Positions 9,424 to 20,400 of a stretch of DNA of 64,000 bases are shown here, one piece after another; the first letter of the stretch is position 1; each line of letters begins with the position of its first letter. Origin of the DNA: NP936 sp002726085. Its GTDB lineage: Bacteria > Acidobacteriota > Vicinamibacteria > Vicinamibacterales > UBA8438. The notes below the pieces were generated by a model. The model saw only the letters and a program-made list of their open reading frames with translations. It ran no database searches and had not been told where the DNA came from. The position numbers and the translations under genes are program-made. The stretch lies in assembly GCA_036012905.1 (NCBI GenBank), contig DASCQF010000138.1:1-64000 (forward strand), in the 5' to 3' direction.

Positions 9424-10575
9424 ATGCTCTCGTCTCGGCCGACGGCCGTCGGCATACCGGCTCGGCTGACGATGGCGCTGCTGATAGTCCTGCTTGTTTC
9501 TACACGGGCCGCGACCGCACACCCGCTCACGTTCACCGACGCGACCATCGTCTTGCGTCCCGGCGGCACATTCCAGGCCGATCTCATCGTCGACCTCGAC
9601 GCACTGGCGCTGGGCGCGCCGCAGGATGCCGACGACGCCGGGCTGGTGGCGGCGCTCCGGGCGCTCTCCCCTGATGAGCTCGATGACCGGGTCGATCGAT
9701 TGCGCCAGCTGTTTCAGCGCCGAGTGCGTTTCCGATTCGATGGCGAGCCGGCGCCGTTCGAGGTCTCCTTCCCCGACCGGGGCACCCCGGCCGCAACCGA
9801 ATCGGAGATACCGACCCTACTCGGGCTGACGGCGCGGCTGAATGGCCGGGTGCCGGCCGAGGCGACCGAGCTCGAGTTCTTCGCCTCGCGGGCCTTCTCC
9901 GAGGTCAACCTCACGATCCGAGACGAGACCCGGAACCTGACGAGCCGGGCGTTGCTCGAGCCGGGCGCCCGCAGCGACCCGTTCCCGCTGGCCGGCGCGG
10001 TCGAACCGCCAACGACGCTCTCCATCGGCCTTCAGTATCTGCAGCTCGGATTCGTCCACATCGTCCCCCGCGGCCTCGATCACATTCTGTTCGTCCTGGG
10101 GCTCTTCCTTCTCGGAACCAGGCTGCGGCCGCTCGTCTGGCAGGTCACGGCGTTCACCGTGGCGCACGCGGCAACCCTGTCGCTGGCGGTCTTCGACGTC
10201 GTGTCGTTGCCGGCCACCCTGGTCGAGCCGTTGATCGCGCTCTCGATTGTCTACGTCGCCGTTGAAAACGTCCTGACCGACAGACTTCATCCGTGGCGGC
10301 CTGCGGTCGTCTTCGGGTTCGGACTGCTTCACGGGCTCGGGTTTGCCGGCGTGCTCCAGGAGATCGGGCTGCCCCAGCAGGAGCGGCTGCTGGGCCTGCT
10401 GAGCTTCAATGTGGGAATCGAGCTGGGGCAGCTGCTGGTCATCGCCCTGGCGCTGGCCGCCGTCGGGTGGTGCCGCCACCGGGTCTGGTACCGGTCCCGC
10501 GTTGGGATCCCGGTCTCGAGCGCCATTGCCGCGGTCGGGCTCTTCTGGACCCTCGAACGAGCGCTCGGGGGCTGA
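9424..10575 (+). CDS. HupE/UreJ-family membrane protein
   Basis: A 383-residue protein with a signal peptide (core MALLIVLLVSTRAATA), a periplasmic domain of about 170 residues and a C-terminal membrane domain. The membrane part carries the HupE/UreJ_2 signatures GFVHIVPRGLDHILFVLGLF, FTVAHAATLSLA and GLLHGLGFAGVL. The conserved His residues are thought to bind a transition metal. Family members are suspected nickel or copper transporters. The neighbouring divergent copD-like gene makes copper the more likely metal here, which is inference. Confidence 0.85.
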   Translation: MLSSRPTAVGIPARLTMALLIVLLVSTRAATAHPLTFTDATIVLRPGGTFQADLIVDLDALALGAPQDADDAGLVAALRALSPDELDDRVDRLRQLFQRRVRFRFDGEPAPFEVSFPDRGTPAATESEIPTLLGLTARLNGRVPAEATELEFFASRAFSEVNLTIRDETRNLTSRALLEPGARSDPFPLAGAVEPPTTLSIGLQYLQLGFVHIVPRGLDHILFVLGLFLLGTRLRPLVWQVTAFTVAHAATLSLAVFDVVSLPATLVEPLIALSIVYVAVENVLTDRLHPWRPAVVFGFGLLHGLGFAGVLQEIGLPQQERLLGLLSFNVGIELGQLLVIALALAAVGWCRHRVWYRSRVGIPVSSAIAAVGLFWTLERALGG

Positions 10576-10655
10576 AACGGTGCGGCCGGGCGTGTAGTAT
10601 AAGTGGTTGTTTCAGTTTCCCTGGTTCGGCGGCAGCACGCCGATCGGAGTCTGCC

Positions 10656-12893
10656 ATGTCAGTGAGGAATGACCGGATGAACACGGCTGCACACGGCTCG
10701 AGTGCGGCGATAGCGGCCGCGGCGCTGCTCGTCGCCCTCATGCTGGGGCTGGCGGTTCCAGCCGTGGCCCAGGACTGGCCGAGCTGGCGGGGACGCGGCC
10801 AGACGGGAGTCTCGGACGAGACCGGCCTTGTCTCGAGCTGGTCCCCGGACGGCGAGAATCTCATCTGGTCCGACTCCTGGGTTGGACGCTCCACGCCCGC
10901 TGTGTTCGATGGACGAGTCTGCTCCAACGGGCGGAGCGGTAGCGGCGTGGACGAGCAAGAGGTGGTCGCCTGCTGGAACGCCGAGACCGGCGACAAGCTG
11001 TGGCAACACAGCTTCAACGTTCTCAACACCACCGTCCCGTTCAACCGCGTGGGCTGGGGCAGCGTGACCGGCGACCCGGGCACGGGCTACCTCTATGCGA
11101 TGAACATCGACGGTCACCTGAACGTGTTCGATCGCGACGGCTCCACCGTCTGGAGCTGGCGGCTGGCCGAAGAGCTGGGCCGCGCCTCGGGGTACGGTGG
11201 ACGCACGTCGACGCCGCTGGTCGACGAAGATCAGCTGCTACTGAGCATCATCGGCGCCGGCTGGGGCAACATGGGTGGTCCACCCCGACATCGCTACTTC
11301 GGGTTCGACAAGCTGACCGGCGAGGTCCGCTGGCACTCGACCCCGGGTGGAACGGTGGCCGACATGAACACGCAGTCGGTCGGTGTGGTCGGCGTCGTCA
11401 ACGGCCAGCGGCTGTGGATTGACGGCAACGCCGACGGTCACATTTACGCGCTGAAGGCACGCACGGGCGAGAAGGTCTGGGAGTTCCACCTCAGCAAACG
11501 CGGTATCAACGTCTCGCCGGTGCTCGACGGCAACACCGTCTACGCGGCCCATAGCGAGGAGAACGTCGACGGCGGCACGATGGGTCGGGTCGTCGCGATA
11601 GACGCCACCGGCGCCGGCGACGTCACCGCGACCCACGAGCGCTGGCGGGCCGACGGGATGGCCATCGGGTTCTCGTCGCCGCTCGTCCACGACGGCCGCC
11701 TGTATGTCATCGACAACTCGGCCAACCTCTTCGCCCTCGATGCCACGACCGGCGCGGCGCAATGGGACCAGAGCGTCGGCACCGTGGGTAAGGCGTCTCC
11801 GGTCTGGGCCGACGGCAAGCTGTTCGTTACCGAGACCAACGGCAACGTCACTATCCTGCAGCCGGGTCCGAACGGCGCGACCGAGCTCGACCACGACGAG
11901 TTGCAGGTCGAGGACGGCCGGCACGCCGAGATTTACGGCTCGTTCGCCGTCGGCTATGGACGGCTCTACGTCACCGCCGAGTCCGGCATCTACTGCATCG
12001 GGAACCCGGGCGCCCCGTTCACAGCCGGGGGAGGAACGAGCGCAGACGGGGGCGGCGAGCGAGCAGCGAGCGGCACGCCGGCCGTGCTGCAGGTCGTCCC
12101 GGCCGAAGTCATCGCAGCGGCGGGCGACACCGTCGAATTCGAGGTGCGAGCCTATGACGCCGGCGGCCGGTTCCTCGGCCTCCGGGACGCCACCTGGTCG
12201 CTCGACAGTCTGGCCGGGGGCAGCGTGTCTGCCCAGGGCGTGCTGGCAACCGACGCGCGCGCGGCGAACCAGGCGGGCGCGGTGACGGCCACCGTAGGTG
12301 GCCTGAGCGCGGCGGCGCAGGTGCGGGTGTATGCCCCCCTGCCGTGGTCGGAGAACTTCGAAAGCGGCCGCCCGCCCCACTGGATCGGCGGCGGCGGCAG
12401 CCTGGCGGTCGAGGACCTGGGCGGCAACCAGGTGTTCCGCAAGGGCGCCTCGCGCACCGGCATTCATCGCCACGCCATCTACATGGGCCCTGCCAGCATG
12501 TCCGGCTATACGGTGCAGGTCGACGTGCTGTCGACCCAGCAGGGACGCCGCCGCCCCGACATCGGCTTGATCAACAGCGGGTACACGTTGGACCTGCAGG
12601 GCAACCGCCAGAAGATTCAGGTTCAGTCCTGGGCGGCCGAGCTGCGGGTCAAAGAAGAGGTGGACTTCCCCTGGGAACCGGACACCTGGTACCGGCTGAA
12701 GCTCCGGGTCGATATCGAAAGCGACCGCGGTGTGGTCCGCGGCAAGGTCTGGCCGCGCGACGACACGGAACCGGCCGACTGGACCATTACCGCCGAGGAC
12801 CCGCTGCCGAACCGAAGTGGCAGCCCGGGTATCATCGGCTACTCGCCAATCGACATCTACTTCGACAACGTCAGTGTGGTGGAGAATCAATGA
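10656..12893 (+). CDS. Exported PQQ-like beta-propeller with C-terminal LamG-like domain
   Basis: The 745-residue protein starts with a signal peptide (two Arg, then a long Ala/Leu core ending AVAQDW). Residues of about 30-470 carry repeated blades of the type ETGDKLWQHSF and RTGEKVWEFH, typical of BamB/PQQ-like propellers. A linker rich in Gly and Ser is followed by an Ig-like domain (VEFEVRAYDAGG) and a jelly-roll, LamG-like domain (ENFESG, then WYRLKLRV and YFDNVSVVEN at the very end). It is probably an extracytoplasmic binding protein or enzyme. PQQ binding is not shown. ATG 10677 is an alternative start. Its stop overlaps the next start (ATGA), so the two propellers are translationally coupled. 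A TATAAG box at about 10598 may be the promoter. Confidence 0.85.
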   Translation: MSVRNDRMNTAAHGSSAAIAAAALLVALMLGLAVPAVAQDWPSWRGRGQTGVSDETGLVSSWSPDGENLIWSDSWVGRSTPAVFDGRVCSNGRSGSGVDEQEVVACWNAETGDKLWQHSFNVLNTTVPFNRVGWGSVTGDPGTGYLYAMNIDGHLNVFDRDGSTVWSWRLAEELGRASGYGGRTSTPLVDEDQLLLSIIGAGWGNMGGPPRHRYFGFDKLTGEVRWHSTPGGTVADMNTQSVGVVGVVNGQRLWIDGNADGHIYALKARTGEKVWEFHLSKRGINVSPVLDGNTVYAAHSEENVDGGTMGRVVAIDATGAGDVTATHERWRADGMAIGFSSPLVHDGRLYVIDNSANLFALDATTGAAQWDQSVGTVGKASPVWADGKLFVTETNGNVTILQPGPNGATELDHDELQVEDGRHAEIYGSFAVGYGRLYVTAESGIYCIGNPGAPFTAGGGTSADGGGERAASGTPAVLQVVPAEVIAAAGDTVEFEVRAYDAGGRFLGLRDATWSLDSLAGGSVSAQGVLATDARAANQAGAVTATVGGLSAAAQVRVYAPLPWSENFESGRPPHWIGGGGSLAVEDLGGNQVFRKGASRTGIHRHAIYMGPASMSGYTVQVDVLSTQQGRRRPDIGLINSGYTLDLQGNRQKIQVQSWAAELRVKEEVDFPWEPDTWYRLKLRVDIESDRGVVRGKVWPRDDTEPADWTITAEDPLPNRSGSPGIIGYSPIDIYFDNVSVVENQ

Positions 12894-14350
12894 CTCGACA
12901 GCGTGTAACACATTTGTTGCTGGCCTGCCTCGCCGTGGCGGGGTCCGTGAGCACCGCCGGAGCCCAGGAAATCGGGATGTTCGGCAACACGCCGTCGCGC
13001 AACATGGTGTCCGGCGAGACTGGTGTCCCCGAGTCCTGGGACCCGTCGAGCGGCACCAACGTTCTCTGGACCCAGCCGGTCGGCTCGCAGGCCTACGGCG
13101 GCCCGACGGTGGCCAACGGCAAGGTCTACGTCGGCACCAACAACGAGGGTGTCCGCAACCCGGCCTACGAGGGCGACAAGGGTGTGCTGATGGCGTTCGA
13201 CGCCGCCAGTGGCGACTTCGCCTGGCAAATGGTGCACGACAAGCTGTCGGCGGGCCGCGTGAACGACTGGCCGTTGCAGGGGGTCTGCTCGACCGCGTTC
13301 GCCGAGGGCGACAAGGTCTGGTACGTGTCGAACCAAGCGCACGTCGTTTGTCTGGATGCCAACGGCCTCGCCAACGGCAACGATGGCCCGTTCACCGATG
13401 AGACCGGAACCGGCCCGACCGATGGCGACATTCTCTGGTCCTACGACATGATCGGCGAGCTCGACGTCTTTCCCCACAACCTGGCGACCGGTTCTCCCGT
13501 CATCGTCGGCGACGTACTCTTCACCGTGACGAGCAACGGCGTGGATGAGGGCCACGTCAACATCCCGTCGCCCTTCTCCCCGCACATCATCGCGCTCGAC
13601 AAGAACACTGGTGAGCTTCTGTGGGAGAACACCGACGTCGGCGAGGGGGTCCTCCACGGCAGCTGGACCAACGCGGCCCATGCCGAGATCAACGGCCGCG
13701 CCCAGGTCATCGTCCCGGGTGGCGACGGCGTCATCTATAGTCTCGATGCCTCAACCGGCGAGGTCATCTGGCAGTTCGACTGCAACCCGAAGGACGCGGA
13801 GTGGATTCTGGGTGGCCGTGGCACCCGAAACAACATACTGGCGACGCCGGTCGTCTACGACAACAAGGTTTATATCGGCGTCGGCCAGGACCCGGAGCAC
13901 GGCGAGGCCCCTGGCCACTTCTACGCCATCGACGCCACCGGCGCCGGCGACGTCACCGACACCCACAAGCTGTGGAGCCGCGACGGCGACGATTTCTACC
14001 GCACGATGTCGACGGCCGCCATCGCCGACGGCGTCCTTTACATCTCGAGCCTGTCCGGCTTCCTCCACGCGCTCGACCCGAACACCGGTGAGGAGTTCTG
14101 GACCTACGACGCGTTCGCCGCCGTTTGGGGCTCGGCCTTCGTAGTCGACGGCAAGGTCTTCCTCGGGGACGAGGACGGCGACGTCGCGGTGCTCCGCGCG
14201 GGCAAGGAAATGGAGCTGCTCGGCGAGATCAACATGGGCGCCTCGGTCTACAGTACGCCGGTCGTACGAGACGGCGTGATGTACATCCTGACGCGCAACC
14301 GCCTCTGGGCGATCCAGGACGGTGCCCAGTCGACCCCGATCGGAGAATGA
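12890..14350 (+). CDS. Exported PQQ-like beta-propeller protein
   Basis: A 486-residue protein with a signal peptide (HLLLACLAVAGSVSTAGAQE) and at least seven propeller blades (for example ASTGEVIWQFD and NTGEEFWTYDAFAAVWGS). It overlaps the previous gene by four bases. The two share the phrase IDATGAGDVT, so they are likely paralogues that act together, perhaps as a complex outside the cytoplasm. Catalytic residues of true quinoprotein dehydrogenases (the vicinal Cys pair, Asp base) are not obvious. I therefore call it PQQ-like only. Confidence 0.87.
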   Translation: MTRQRVTHLLLACLAVAGSVSTAGAQEIGMFGNTPSRNMVSGETGVPESWDPSSGTNVLWTQPVGSQAYGGPTVANGKVYVGTNNEGVRNPAYEGDKGVLMAFDAASGDFAWQMVHDKLSAGRVNDWPLQGVCSTAFAEGDKVWYVSNQAHVVCLDANGLANGNDGPFTDETGTGPTDGDILWSYDMIGELDVFPHNLATGSPVIVGDVLFTVTSNGVDEGHVNIPSPFSPHIIALDKNTGELLWENTDVGEGVLHGSWTNAAHAEINGRAQVIVPGGDGVIYSLDASTGEVIWQFDCNPKDAEWILGGRGTRNNILATPVVYDNKVYIGVGQDPEHGEAPGHFYAIDATGAGDVTDTHKLWSRDGDDFYRTMSTAAIADGVLYISSLSGFLHALDPNTGEEFWTYDAFAAVWGSAFVVDGKVFLGDEDGDVAVLRAGKEMELLGEINMGASVYSTPVVRDGVMYILTRNRLWAIQDGAQSTPIGE

Positions 14351-14411
14351 GGGTGGCCGGCGCGCTGCGCACCGGCCACCGGAATGACGGCTTCCGTCCT
14401 GGGAGGCGCTG

Positions 14412-15506
14412 ATGCGGTCGATCGCGGTCGTACTGCTGTGGCTCGTTGTCATCGCCGGTGTCTTGGCCGCGCAAGGGCGTGACAGCGACACCCTGAACAT
14501 CTACGTGGTCGACGTCGAGGGCGGTGAGGCTACACTCTTCGTGGCGCCCTCGGGCGAGTCGATGCTCGTCGACACGGGGTGGCCCGGTTTCGACGGGCGG
14601 GACGCCGACCGCATCGCCGCGGTGGCCGAGCAGGCAGGCGTCACGCAGATTGACCGCCTGATCGTCACCCACTTCCACACCGACCACATGGGCGGTGCGA
14701 TACAGCTGGCGGACAGGCTGCCCGTTCTCAACTTCATCGACCACGGCACCACCGTGGACCAGGGCGAACGTCCCCGGGCCGCGTTCGAGCGTTATGTGGC
14801 ACTCCGCGACGGCGCCGCCCATCGCACCGTTCGACCCGGCGACCGCGTACCGGTCGACGGACTCGACGTGCGCGTCATCGCATCAGACGGGGACGTGCTG
14901 ACCGCTCCCCTCACCGGCGCCGGCCAGTCCAATCCGTTCTGCGAGGACTTTGCATTCCACGGCCAGGACATCCTGAGCCGGTATGGCGACGCTGAGGACC
15001 AGCAGTCGGTGAGCACGTTCGTCGGCTTCGGTCGATTCCGCACTGTCATCATGGGCGACCTGACCTGGAACAAGGAACACCCGCTGATGTGTCCAGACAA
15101 CAAGCTCGGCACAGTCGACCTGTATCTCGTGTCCCACCACGGCTCCGACACCTCCGGCTCGGCAGCCCTGGTCCAGGCGCTGCAGCCGAGAGCGGCAGTG
15201 ATGAACAACGGTCCGCGCAAGGGCGGCGGACCGCAGACATTCGCGATGCTCGACACCGTTGTTGGGCTCGAGGACCTCTGGCAGAACCACTACGCCGTTC
15301 CGGTCGGCGATGCCAACCGGCCCGATCGGTTTATCGCGAATCTCCAGGACTTCGCGCCGAACAATGACCCGGCCAATGACAATGATGACGAGGCAATCCA
15401 CCTGGGCGAGGCCCACTGGATTCACATTGCGGCCCGACGCGACGGCTCGTTCACGGTCACAAACAGCCGCAACAGCTTCAGCCGCAGCTATGGACCGAGG
15501 GACTGA
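14412..15506 (+). CDS. Exported MBL-fold metallo-hydrolase (ComEC-like domain)
   Basis: 364 residues with an N-terminal signal peptide (MRSIAVVLLWLVVIAGVLAA). The domain matches metallo-beta-lactamase-fold hydrolases related to the ComEC C-terminal domain: VDVEGGEATLF, LIVTHFHTDHMGG (metal-binding HxHxDH), VIMGDLT and LYLVSHHGSDTSG. Such domains cleave phosphoesters or lactones. The substrate here is unknown. A GGAGG site lies just before the ATG. It follows the propeller pair after 61 bases on the same strand and may belong to the same transcript. Confidence 0.87.
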   Translation: MRSIAVVLLWLVVIAGVLAAQGRDSDTLNIYVVDVEGGEATLFVAPSGESMLVDTGWPGFDGRDADRIAAVAEQAGVTQIDRLIVTHFHTDHMGGAIQLADRLPVLNFIDHGTTVDQGERPRAAFERYVALRDGAAHRTVRPGDRVPVDGLDVRVIASDGDVLTAPLTGAGQSNPFCEDFAFHGQDILSRYGDAEDQQSVSTFVGFGRFRTVIMGDLTWNKEHPLMCPDNKLGTVDLYLVSHHGSDTSGSAALVQALQPRAAVMNNGPRKGGGPQTFAMLDTVVGLEDLWQNHYAVPVGDANRPDRFIANLQDFAPNNDPANDNDDEAIHLGEAHWIHIAARRDGSFTVTNSRNSFSRSYGPRD

Positions 15507-15546
15507 CCTCGCAGTCAACGTGTGTTGTGTGCGCGCGACGAGGTCA

Positions 15547-15570
15547 GCGGGCCTGAAGGCCCTTGCTACG
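15547..15570. terminator. Hairpin between convergent genes (CTGAAG repeat, copy 1)
   Basis: GGGCC, loop TGAA, GGCCC at 15549-15562, flanked by GC and TTGCTACG. It lies between the converging genes that end at 15506 and 15587, so it could serve as a two-way terminator, although no T-run follows. A very similar sequence occurs at 29848-29869. Confidence 0.5.
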
Positions 15571-15586
15571 AGCCTGGTGCTCCCGA

Positions 15587-17425
15587 CTATTGGCGTGCTT
15601 CCGGAATGAGCTCGGCCTCGAGTCGCTCGCCGTCGCGCATGAAGACGACCGAGGCAGGCTCGTCGATCTTGAGCAGATCGAGCGCGAACGTGTAGTCGTA
15701 GATGTTGGCGATTGACTGGCCGGCCAGCTCGACGATGATGTCACCTTCCCGAAGACCGGCCGTCTCGGCCGGGCCGCCGCCCATCACTCCGGACAGCAAC
15801 AGACCATCGACCTCCGAGCCGTAGTCTGGAATGGTGCCGGTGAAGATCCGGATCGCCATCTGCCCGCCCTGCTGGCCGGTCTGCTCGACACGGACGAAGT
15901 CGGGCGGCGTCGACTCGCTGACGAGGCGGGCGGCCACCGCGGCGCCGTAGCGGGCGATCCGCTCGAGGTCCGGGTAGTTGACCGTGTCGGCGTCATCGGT
16001 CGGACGGTGATAGTCCTCATGGCTGCCGGTGAACAGCGCGAGACTCGGCACCTCGGCCTGATTGAGGCTCATCACGTCGGTCGGCAGATACGGGTCGTTG
16101 ACCGGCTGCAGGTCGAAGTCGAACGAGGCGTTGACCTCATCCACGAGGTCCGGCCAGATGCTGCTGCTCCCGAGCGCCTGGACGGTCAGCTTGTTGTCAC
16201 GCATACGGCCGACCATGTCGAAGTTCACGTAGGCCGCGATCTCGTCCACCGGGACCGGCGCGCTGTCGACGAAGTCAGCCGAACCGAGCAGGCCGAGCTC
16301 CTCTCCGGACCAGAATGCCAGAATGACGCCGCGCGCCCGTTCCTGCCCGGCCAGCTCGGTGCCCGCCGCCAGGACGGCTGCCACACCAGAGGCGTTGTCG
16401 TCGGCGCCGTTGTGGATATCGCCAGATTCGTCCGCCTTGGCAAGCGAGTCGCCGTTATCGCCCCGACCGAGGTGGTCGTAGTGCGCGCCCAGCATCACAT
16501 ACGGCTTCTCGACTGGCTGCCCATTCGTTGGCGGCAGGTAGGCCACGACATTGCGGCCCGTGCGCTGCTCGCGAACAACCTGCGCCTCGAGCGTTGCTTC
16601 GGCGGGGATCTCGAACCCGGCGACGTGAGGATTGCCATCGTCGAGCTCGAGCTGCGCCTCCTCCAGGGTCTTGTCGGCCACCCGCTCGAACAAGGCGTCC
16701 GCCACCGCCCCACCGATGCTGGCCGCAGCGATACCAGAGTCGGCCACGGCCGTGTCCGCCGTCATCCGGACGAGCGCACCGGCGTTGGGCGAGCGCGGTC
16801 CGGTCACGATCAGCAGCCCCGTCGCGCCCCGCTGCCGCGCGGCCATCGCCTTGTAGCGAAGCCCCGAGTAACGGGAAAAAAGCCCGCGCACGTCGCCTTC
16901 GCTGTCTTCGGGAAAGTATCGCAGCACCACAGCGATCTTGTCGGTCACATCGATCGTGGCGTAGCTGTCATAGCTGAACCCGTCGGTCTCCGGCACGACG
17001 AGCCCGTAGCCGGCAAAGACGAGCGGACCACTCACCTGCCCCGACTCGGAAAACGACAGCGCCCGCACGGACTCGGCATCACTCCATTGCACCGCGTCCT
17101 CGCCGTCGATGCGCAGACTCGTTCCGCCATCGCTGGCGCTGCCGGTGTACTCGAACGACAGCCGGAACCCGTTGGCGCCCGGCAATGGCTCGGCGCCAAT
17201 TGCCTCCAGCTCGGCAATGATGTGGTTGGCTGCCTCCTGGATGCCAGCACTGCCGGTCTGGCGTCCCTCGAGGGCGTCGGAAGCGAGCAGCTCGACGTTG
17301 GCCCTGATAGACGACGGCTCCCGCTGAGGTTCGGGTGCCGGCTCTTGTTGCGCCCCGCAGGCGGCGACCAGCGCGAGGGCACACACCGCAGCACAGCGAC
17401 AAAGATGGCTCGCATGGTAGGTCAT
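15587..17425 (-). CDS. M28-family metallopeptidase lipoprotein with PA and PDZ domains
   Basis: 612 residues. The start has a lipobox (ALALVAACGAQ), so the mature protein is probably lipid-anchored through that Cys. A PA-type insert (about 115-260) precedes the M28 catalytic domain. Its zinc ligands are all present in GAHYDHLG, HNGADDNASG, WSGEELGLLGS, NFDMVG and SHEDYHRPTDD. A PDZ domain closes the protein (AETAGLREGDIIVELAG). This is the usual architecture of exported aminopeptidases that trim peptides for uptake. It is the last gene of a minus-strand run after lhr, 66 bases downstream. Confidence 0.92.
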   Translation of the reverse strand: MTYHASHLCRCAAVCALALVAACGAQQEPAPEPQREPSSIRANVELLASDALEGRQTGSAGIQEAANHIIAELEAIGAEPLPGANGFRLSFEYTGSASDGGTSLRIDGEDAVQWSDAESVRALSFSESGQVSGPLVFAGYGLVVPETDGFSYDSYATIDVTDKIAVVLRYFPEDSEGDVRGLFSRYSGLRYKAMAARQRGATGLLIVTGPRSPNAGALVRMTADTAVADSGIAAASIGGAVADALFERVADKTLEEAQLELDDGNPHVAGFEIPAEATLEAQVVREQRTGRNVVAYLPPTNGQPVEKPYVMLGAHYDHLGRGDNGDSLAKADESGDIHNGADDNASGVAAVLAAGTELAGQERARGVILAFWSGEELGLLGSADFVDSAPVPVDEIAAYVNFDMVGRMRDNKLTVQALGSSSIWPDLVDEVNASFDFDLQPVNDPYLPTDVMSLNQAEVPSLALFTGSHEDYHRPTDDADTVNYPDLERIARYGAAVAARLVSESTPPDFVRVEQTGQQGGQMAIRIFTGTIPDYGSEVDGLLLSGVMGGGPAETAGLREGDIIVELAGQSIANIYDYTFALDLLKIDEPASVVFMRDGERLEAELIPEARQ

Positions 17426-17491
17426 AGGGTCACTCTGAAGGGAAGGGGTCCAGGTGTCAACCAGGTCCGAGTATCCTTCGGGCTTCGGGCT

Positions 17492-20400
17492 TTAGGCGCT
17501 TTGGACGCCGGCTGCCACCGACGGCCCGGCGTCACCCGGTAGCAGATCGACCGATCCGCCCGACAGCGCGCTGACCCGCGGACCCGGCAGGACGATGCCG
17601 GCAAGATTCAGTGGATCGGCGGCCGGGACCGACACCGGGTGGGCCAACGGCCCCTCCCGCCGAACGACCCGCAGCAGGTCCACCGCTTCCGGGCGGGCAA
17701 ACTGCTCGCCAACGAATCCCGCGACGAATCGGCCGCCTCGGATCTCGCCTCGAGCCTCCATGCGCCGGAGCACCATCAGCAGCTCCCGCCACCGTGGCGC
17801 CAGCGTCTCGCGGGCGAGCAAATCGCGGAACACCACACCCCATCTGTCCAACAGCTGTTCCGCGAACCGGGCGACCGCGGCGTCGTGACGCGATGGTCCC
17901 CCGCCGTCGTCGACTGTCTCTTCGGCCGCCTGAGCAAGATCGATCTCTTCGAGCGGCGCCCATCGTCCGGCGGCATGCCGTGGCCGAGCGGCACGCCCGC
18001 GACCTTCGCCCCGACGACGCTTCGGGTCGACCAGGGCACGGAGATTGTCGAATCCGTCAGCCGTGACCAGCCCGGCCGCGACCAGCTCCCAGAGCCCGTC
18101 TTCAACCTCACTCGGTAGCCGACCGGTCGCCCGCACGATCCCGGCGAGAAAGGAGGCGCCGCGTGTCGTCAGGGCGTCGAGCACTTCCCGGGCCACGTGG
18201 GACAGCGCGGCGGCGTCACGACCGATAACCGGCCGAGCGGCACATGCCAGCAACCACTCGGCATCTTCCCGGAGAAACAGCGTGACCGGCGCGACCCGCG
18301 TGGGCCGCACCCGCTTCGCCCGTGCGGCGACCGTCCCGGAAGGCTGGCCCTCCCCCACAGAGACCGCTGGCGTCGAACTCGGCGCCATCGAGGCGGGCGA
18401 CTCGAACGCCGGATGTGGCGACAAGCGTCCCCACATGACCTCCCCGGAGAGACAGAGCCGGTCGAGCATCTCGGGTTCGTATCGCGACATCCGGCGAGCC
18501 AGCACGTCCCGCTCCAACCGAGCGCCGGAGATCTCATATCCCTGGAATTGCTTGAGAATCTGCAACAGCCCGTCCGTCCCATGCAGCGTCGTGCCCGGCG
18601 CCAGGTGCTGCCAGCGATACAGGAACCGGACGAAGTCGGCCGACGACACCGGCTCGATCTCACGCCGGAGCTGACCCAGCGTCAGCCGGTGGATCCGCGC
18701 CAGCACCCGCCGGTTACACCACTCGACTCCGACGACTTCTCCGCCCCCGGCGCCGGTGAACGTTCCGCGTAGCACCTGGCCTTCGCCCTCGAGCCGAGCC
18801 AGACCGGCATCGACCTGACCACCCGGCAACGCGAGCCGTGCAGCCAGCGCCGCGGAGGTCTCCGGTCCGGTTGACTCCAGCCACCCGCGCAGCAGCTCCG
18901 TCACGGCTGCATCGCGCCCTTCCGGTCGAGGCTGGCCGATCTCGGGCAGCGGTGGCGCCACCGTGGCGCCCGGGTAAAGACACCGAACGAGCTCGAGATG
19001 CTCGGTCGGCACCCAGAGCCTCGTGTCGCCGACCACCAGCTCCCCTGCTCGGCGCTCGCCGACGAGCGTCCCGAACCAGACCGTCCATTCCGCAACCGGC
19101 GGCAGCGCCACGAGGGTCAGCAACGCATCGTGCAGCTCGTCGGCATCACGAACGACGGGCCAGGACTCGTCTGCCACGGTGGCGATCGCTTTCGCGTCGA
19201 GCGCCCCAATCTCGCCGAGGTCTGCCTGGTGCGTGCGTCGCAGCTGCACGGCTCGCGCCCGCCGCTCCTCGAGCGGCGCGTCGTCGAGAAAGGCGTATGG
19301 GTTGGCGTTGAGAATTTCGTGACAGAAGGGAGACGGTTCGGCGGTGTCTATTGCGTGAGTCCGGATCTCGCCCCGTTCGATCCCGGCGAGCACCGCCCGC
19401 AACCCGTCCAGGTCCATTGCCTCGTGTAGGCAGTCCCGGATCGTCTCGTTGACCAGCGGGTGATCCGGAATGCGGATGTCCCCCGTCAGGTTCTCCTGGC
19501 ACGCCACCTGGTCCGGAAAGACCGACGCCAGCAGGTCGTCGGACCGCATCCGCTGAATCGGCGGCGGCACCTTGCGGCCGCCGGCAAACCGCAGCACGGC
19601 CAACGCGCGCGATGCGTTCCACCGCCAGCGGGCGCCGAACATCGGCGACGGCAGCATCGCCTGGGTCAGCACCGCAGCAACCGTCTCAACGGTGAGAAAT
19701 TGAAAGATGGCCTCGAGCGGAAAACTGTGCTGCTCGGCGAGTGAAATCACGATGCCGTTGTCGGTCGCCGCCGCCTGCAGCTCGAAGTTGAACGAGCGGC
19801 AGAACCGTTTCCGTAGCGCAAGCCCCCATGCGCGGTTGACCCGCGCACCGAACGGCGCATGCACGATCAGCTGCATGCCGCCGGCTTCGTCAAAGAACCG
19901 CTCGGCGACCACACACCGTTCGGTCGGCAACGCGCCGAGCGCGGCCACACCGGCCCGCACGTAGGCGACAACCTGCTCGGCGCCCGCCAGGTCCAGACCG
20001 CACCCTTCGGTCAACACCTCCAGCGCCCGGGTCTCGCCGTCGATGGACGGCCCGGTCTCGGGGGCCGGCGACAGCGCTTCGGCGATCTCGTCCCGCAGAC
20101 GCGACACCTCCTCGGACAGCTCGCTGGTCCGTCCGGGTGCCTCACCCCGCCAGAACGGCAGGGACGGCGCCGCACCACGGGCATCCTCGACACGCAACCG
20201 GCCCGACTCCACCCGCCGAATCCGCCAGGAGGTCGTGCCGAGCAGAAAGATGTCACCCGACATGCTCTCGACCGCGAAGTCCTCGTCCACCGTTCCAACC
20301 GTCGTCTGATCCGGTTCGGCAACCACCAGATAGTTGGCGTTGTCGGGAATCGCGCCGCCGCCAGTAATGGCCGCCAACCGCGCGCCACGGCGCCCGCGAA

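Noticed and set aside
11238..12911. A 557-codon minus-strand frame
   Set aside because: Antisense of the first PQQ-like propeller gene, with no recognisable motif.
16007..17542. A 511-codon plus-strand frame
   Set aside because: Antisense of the M28 peptidase and of the end of lhr.
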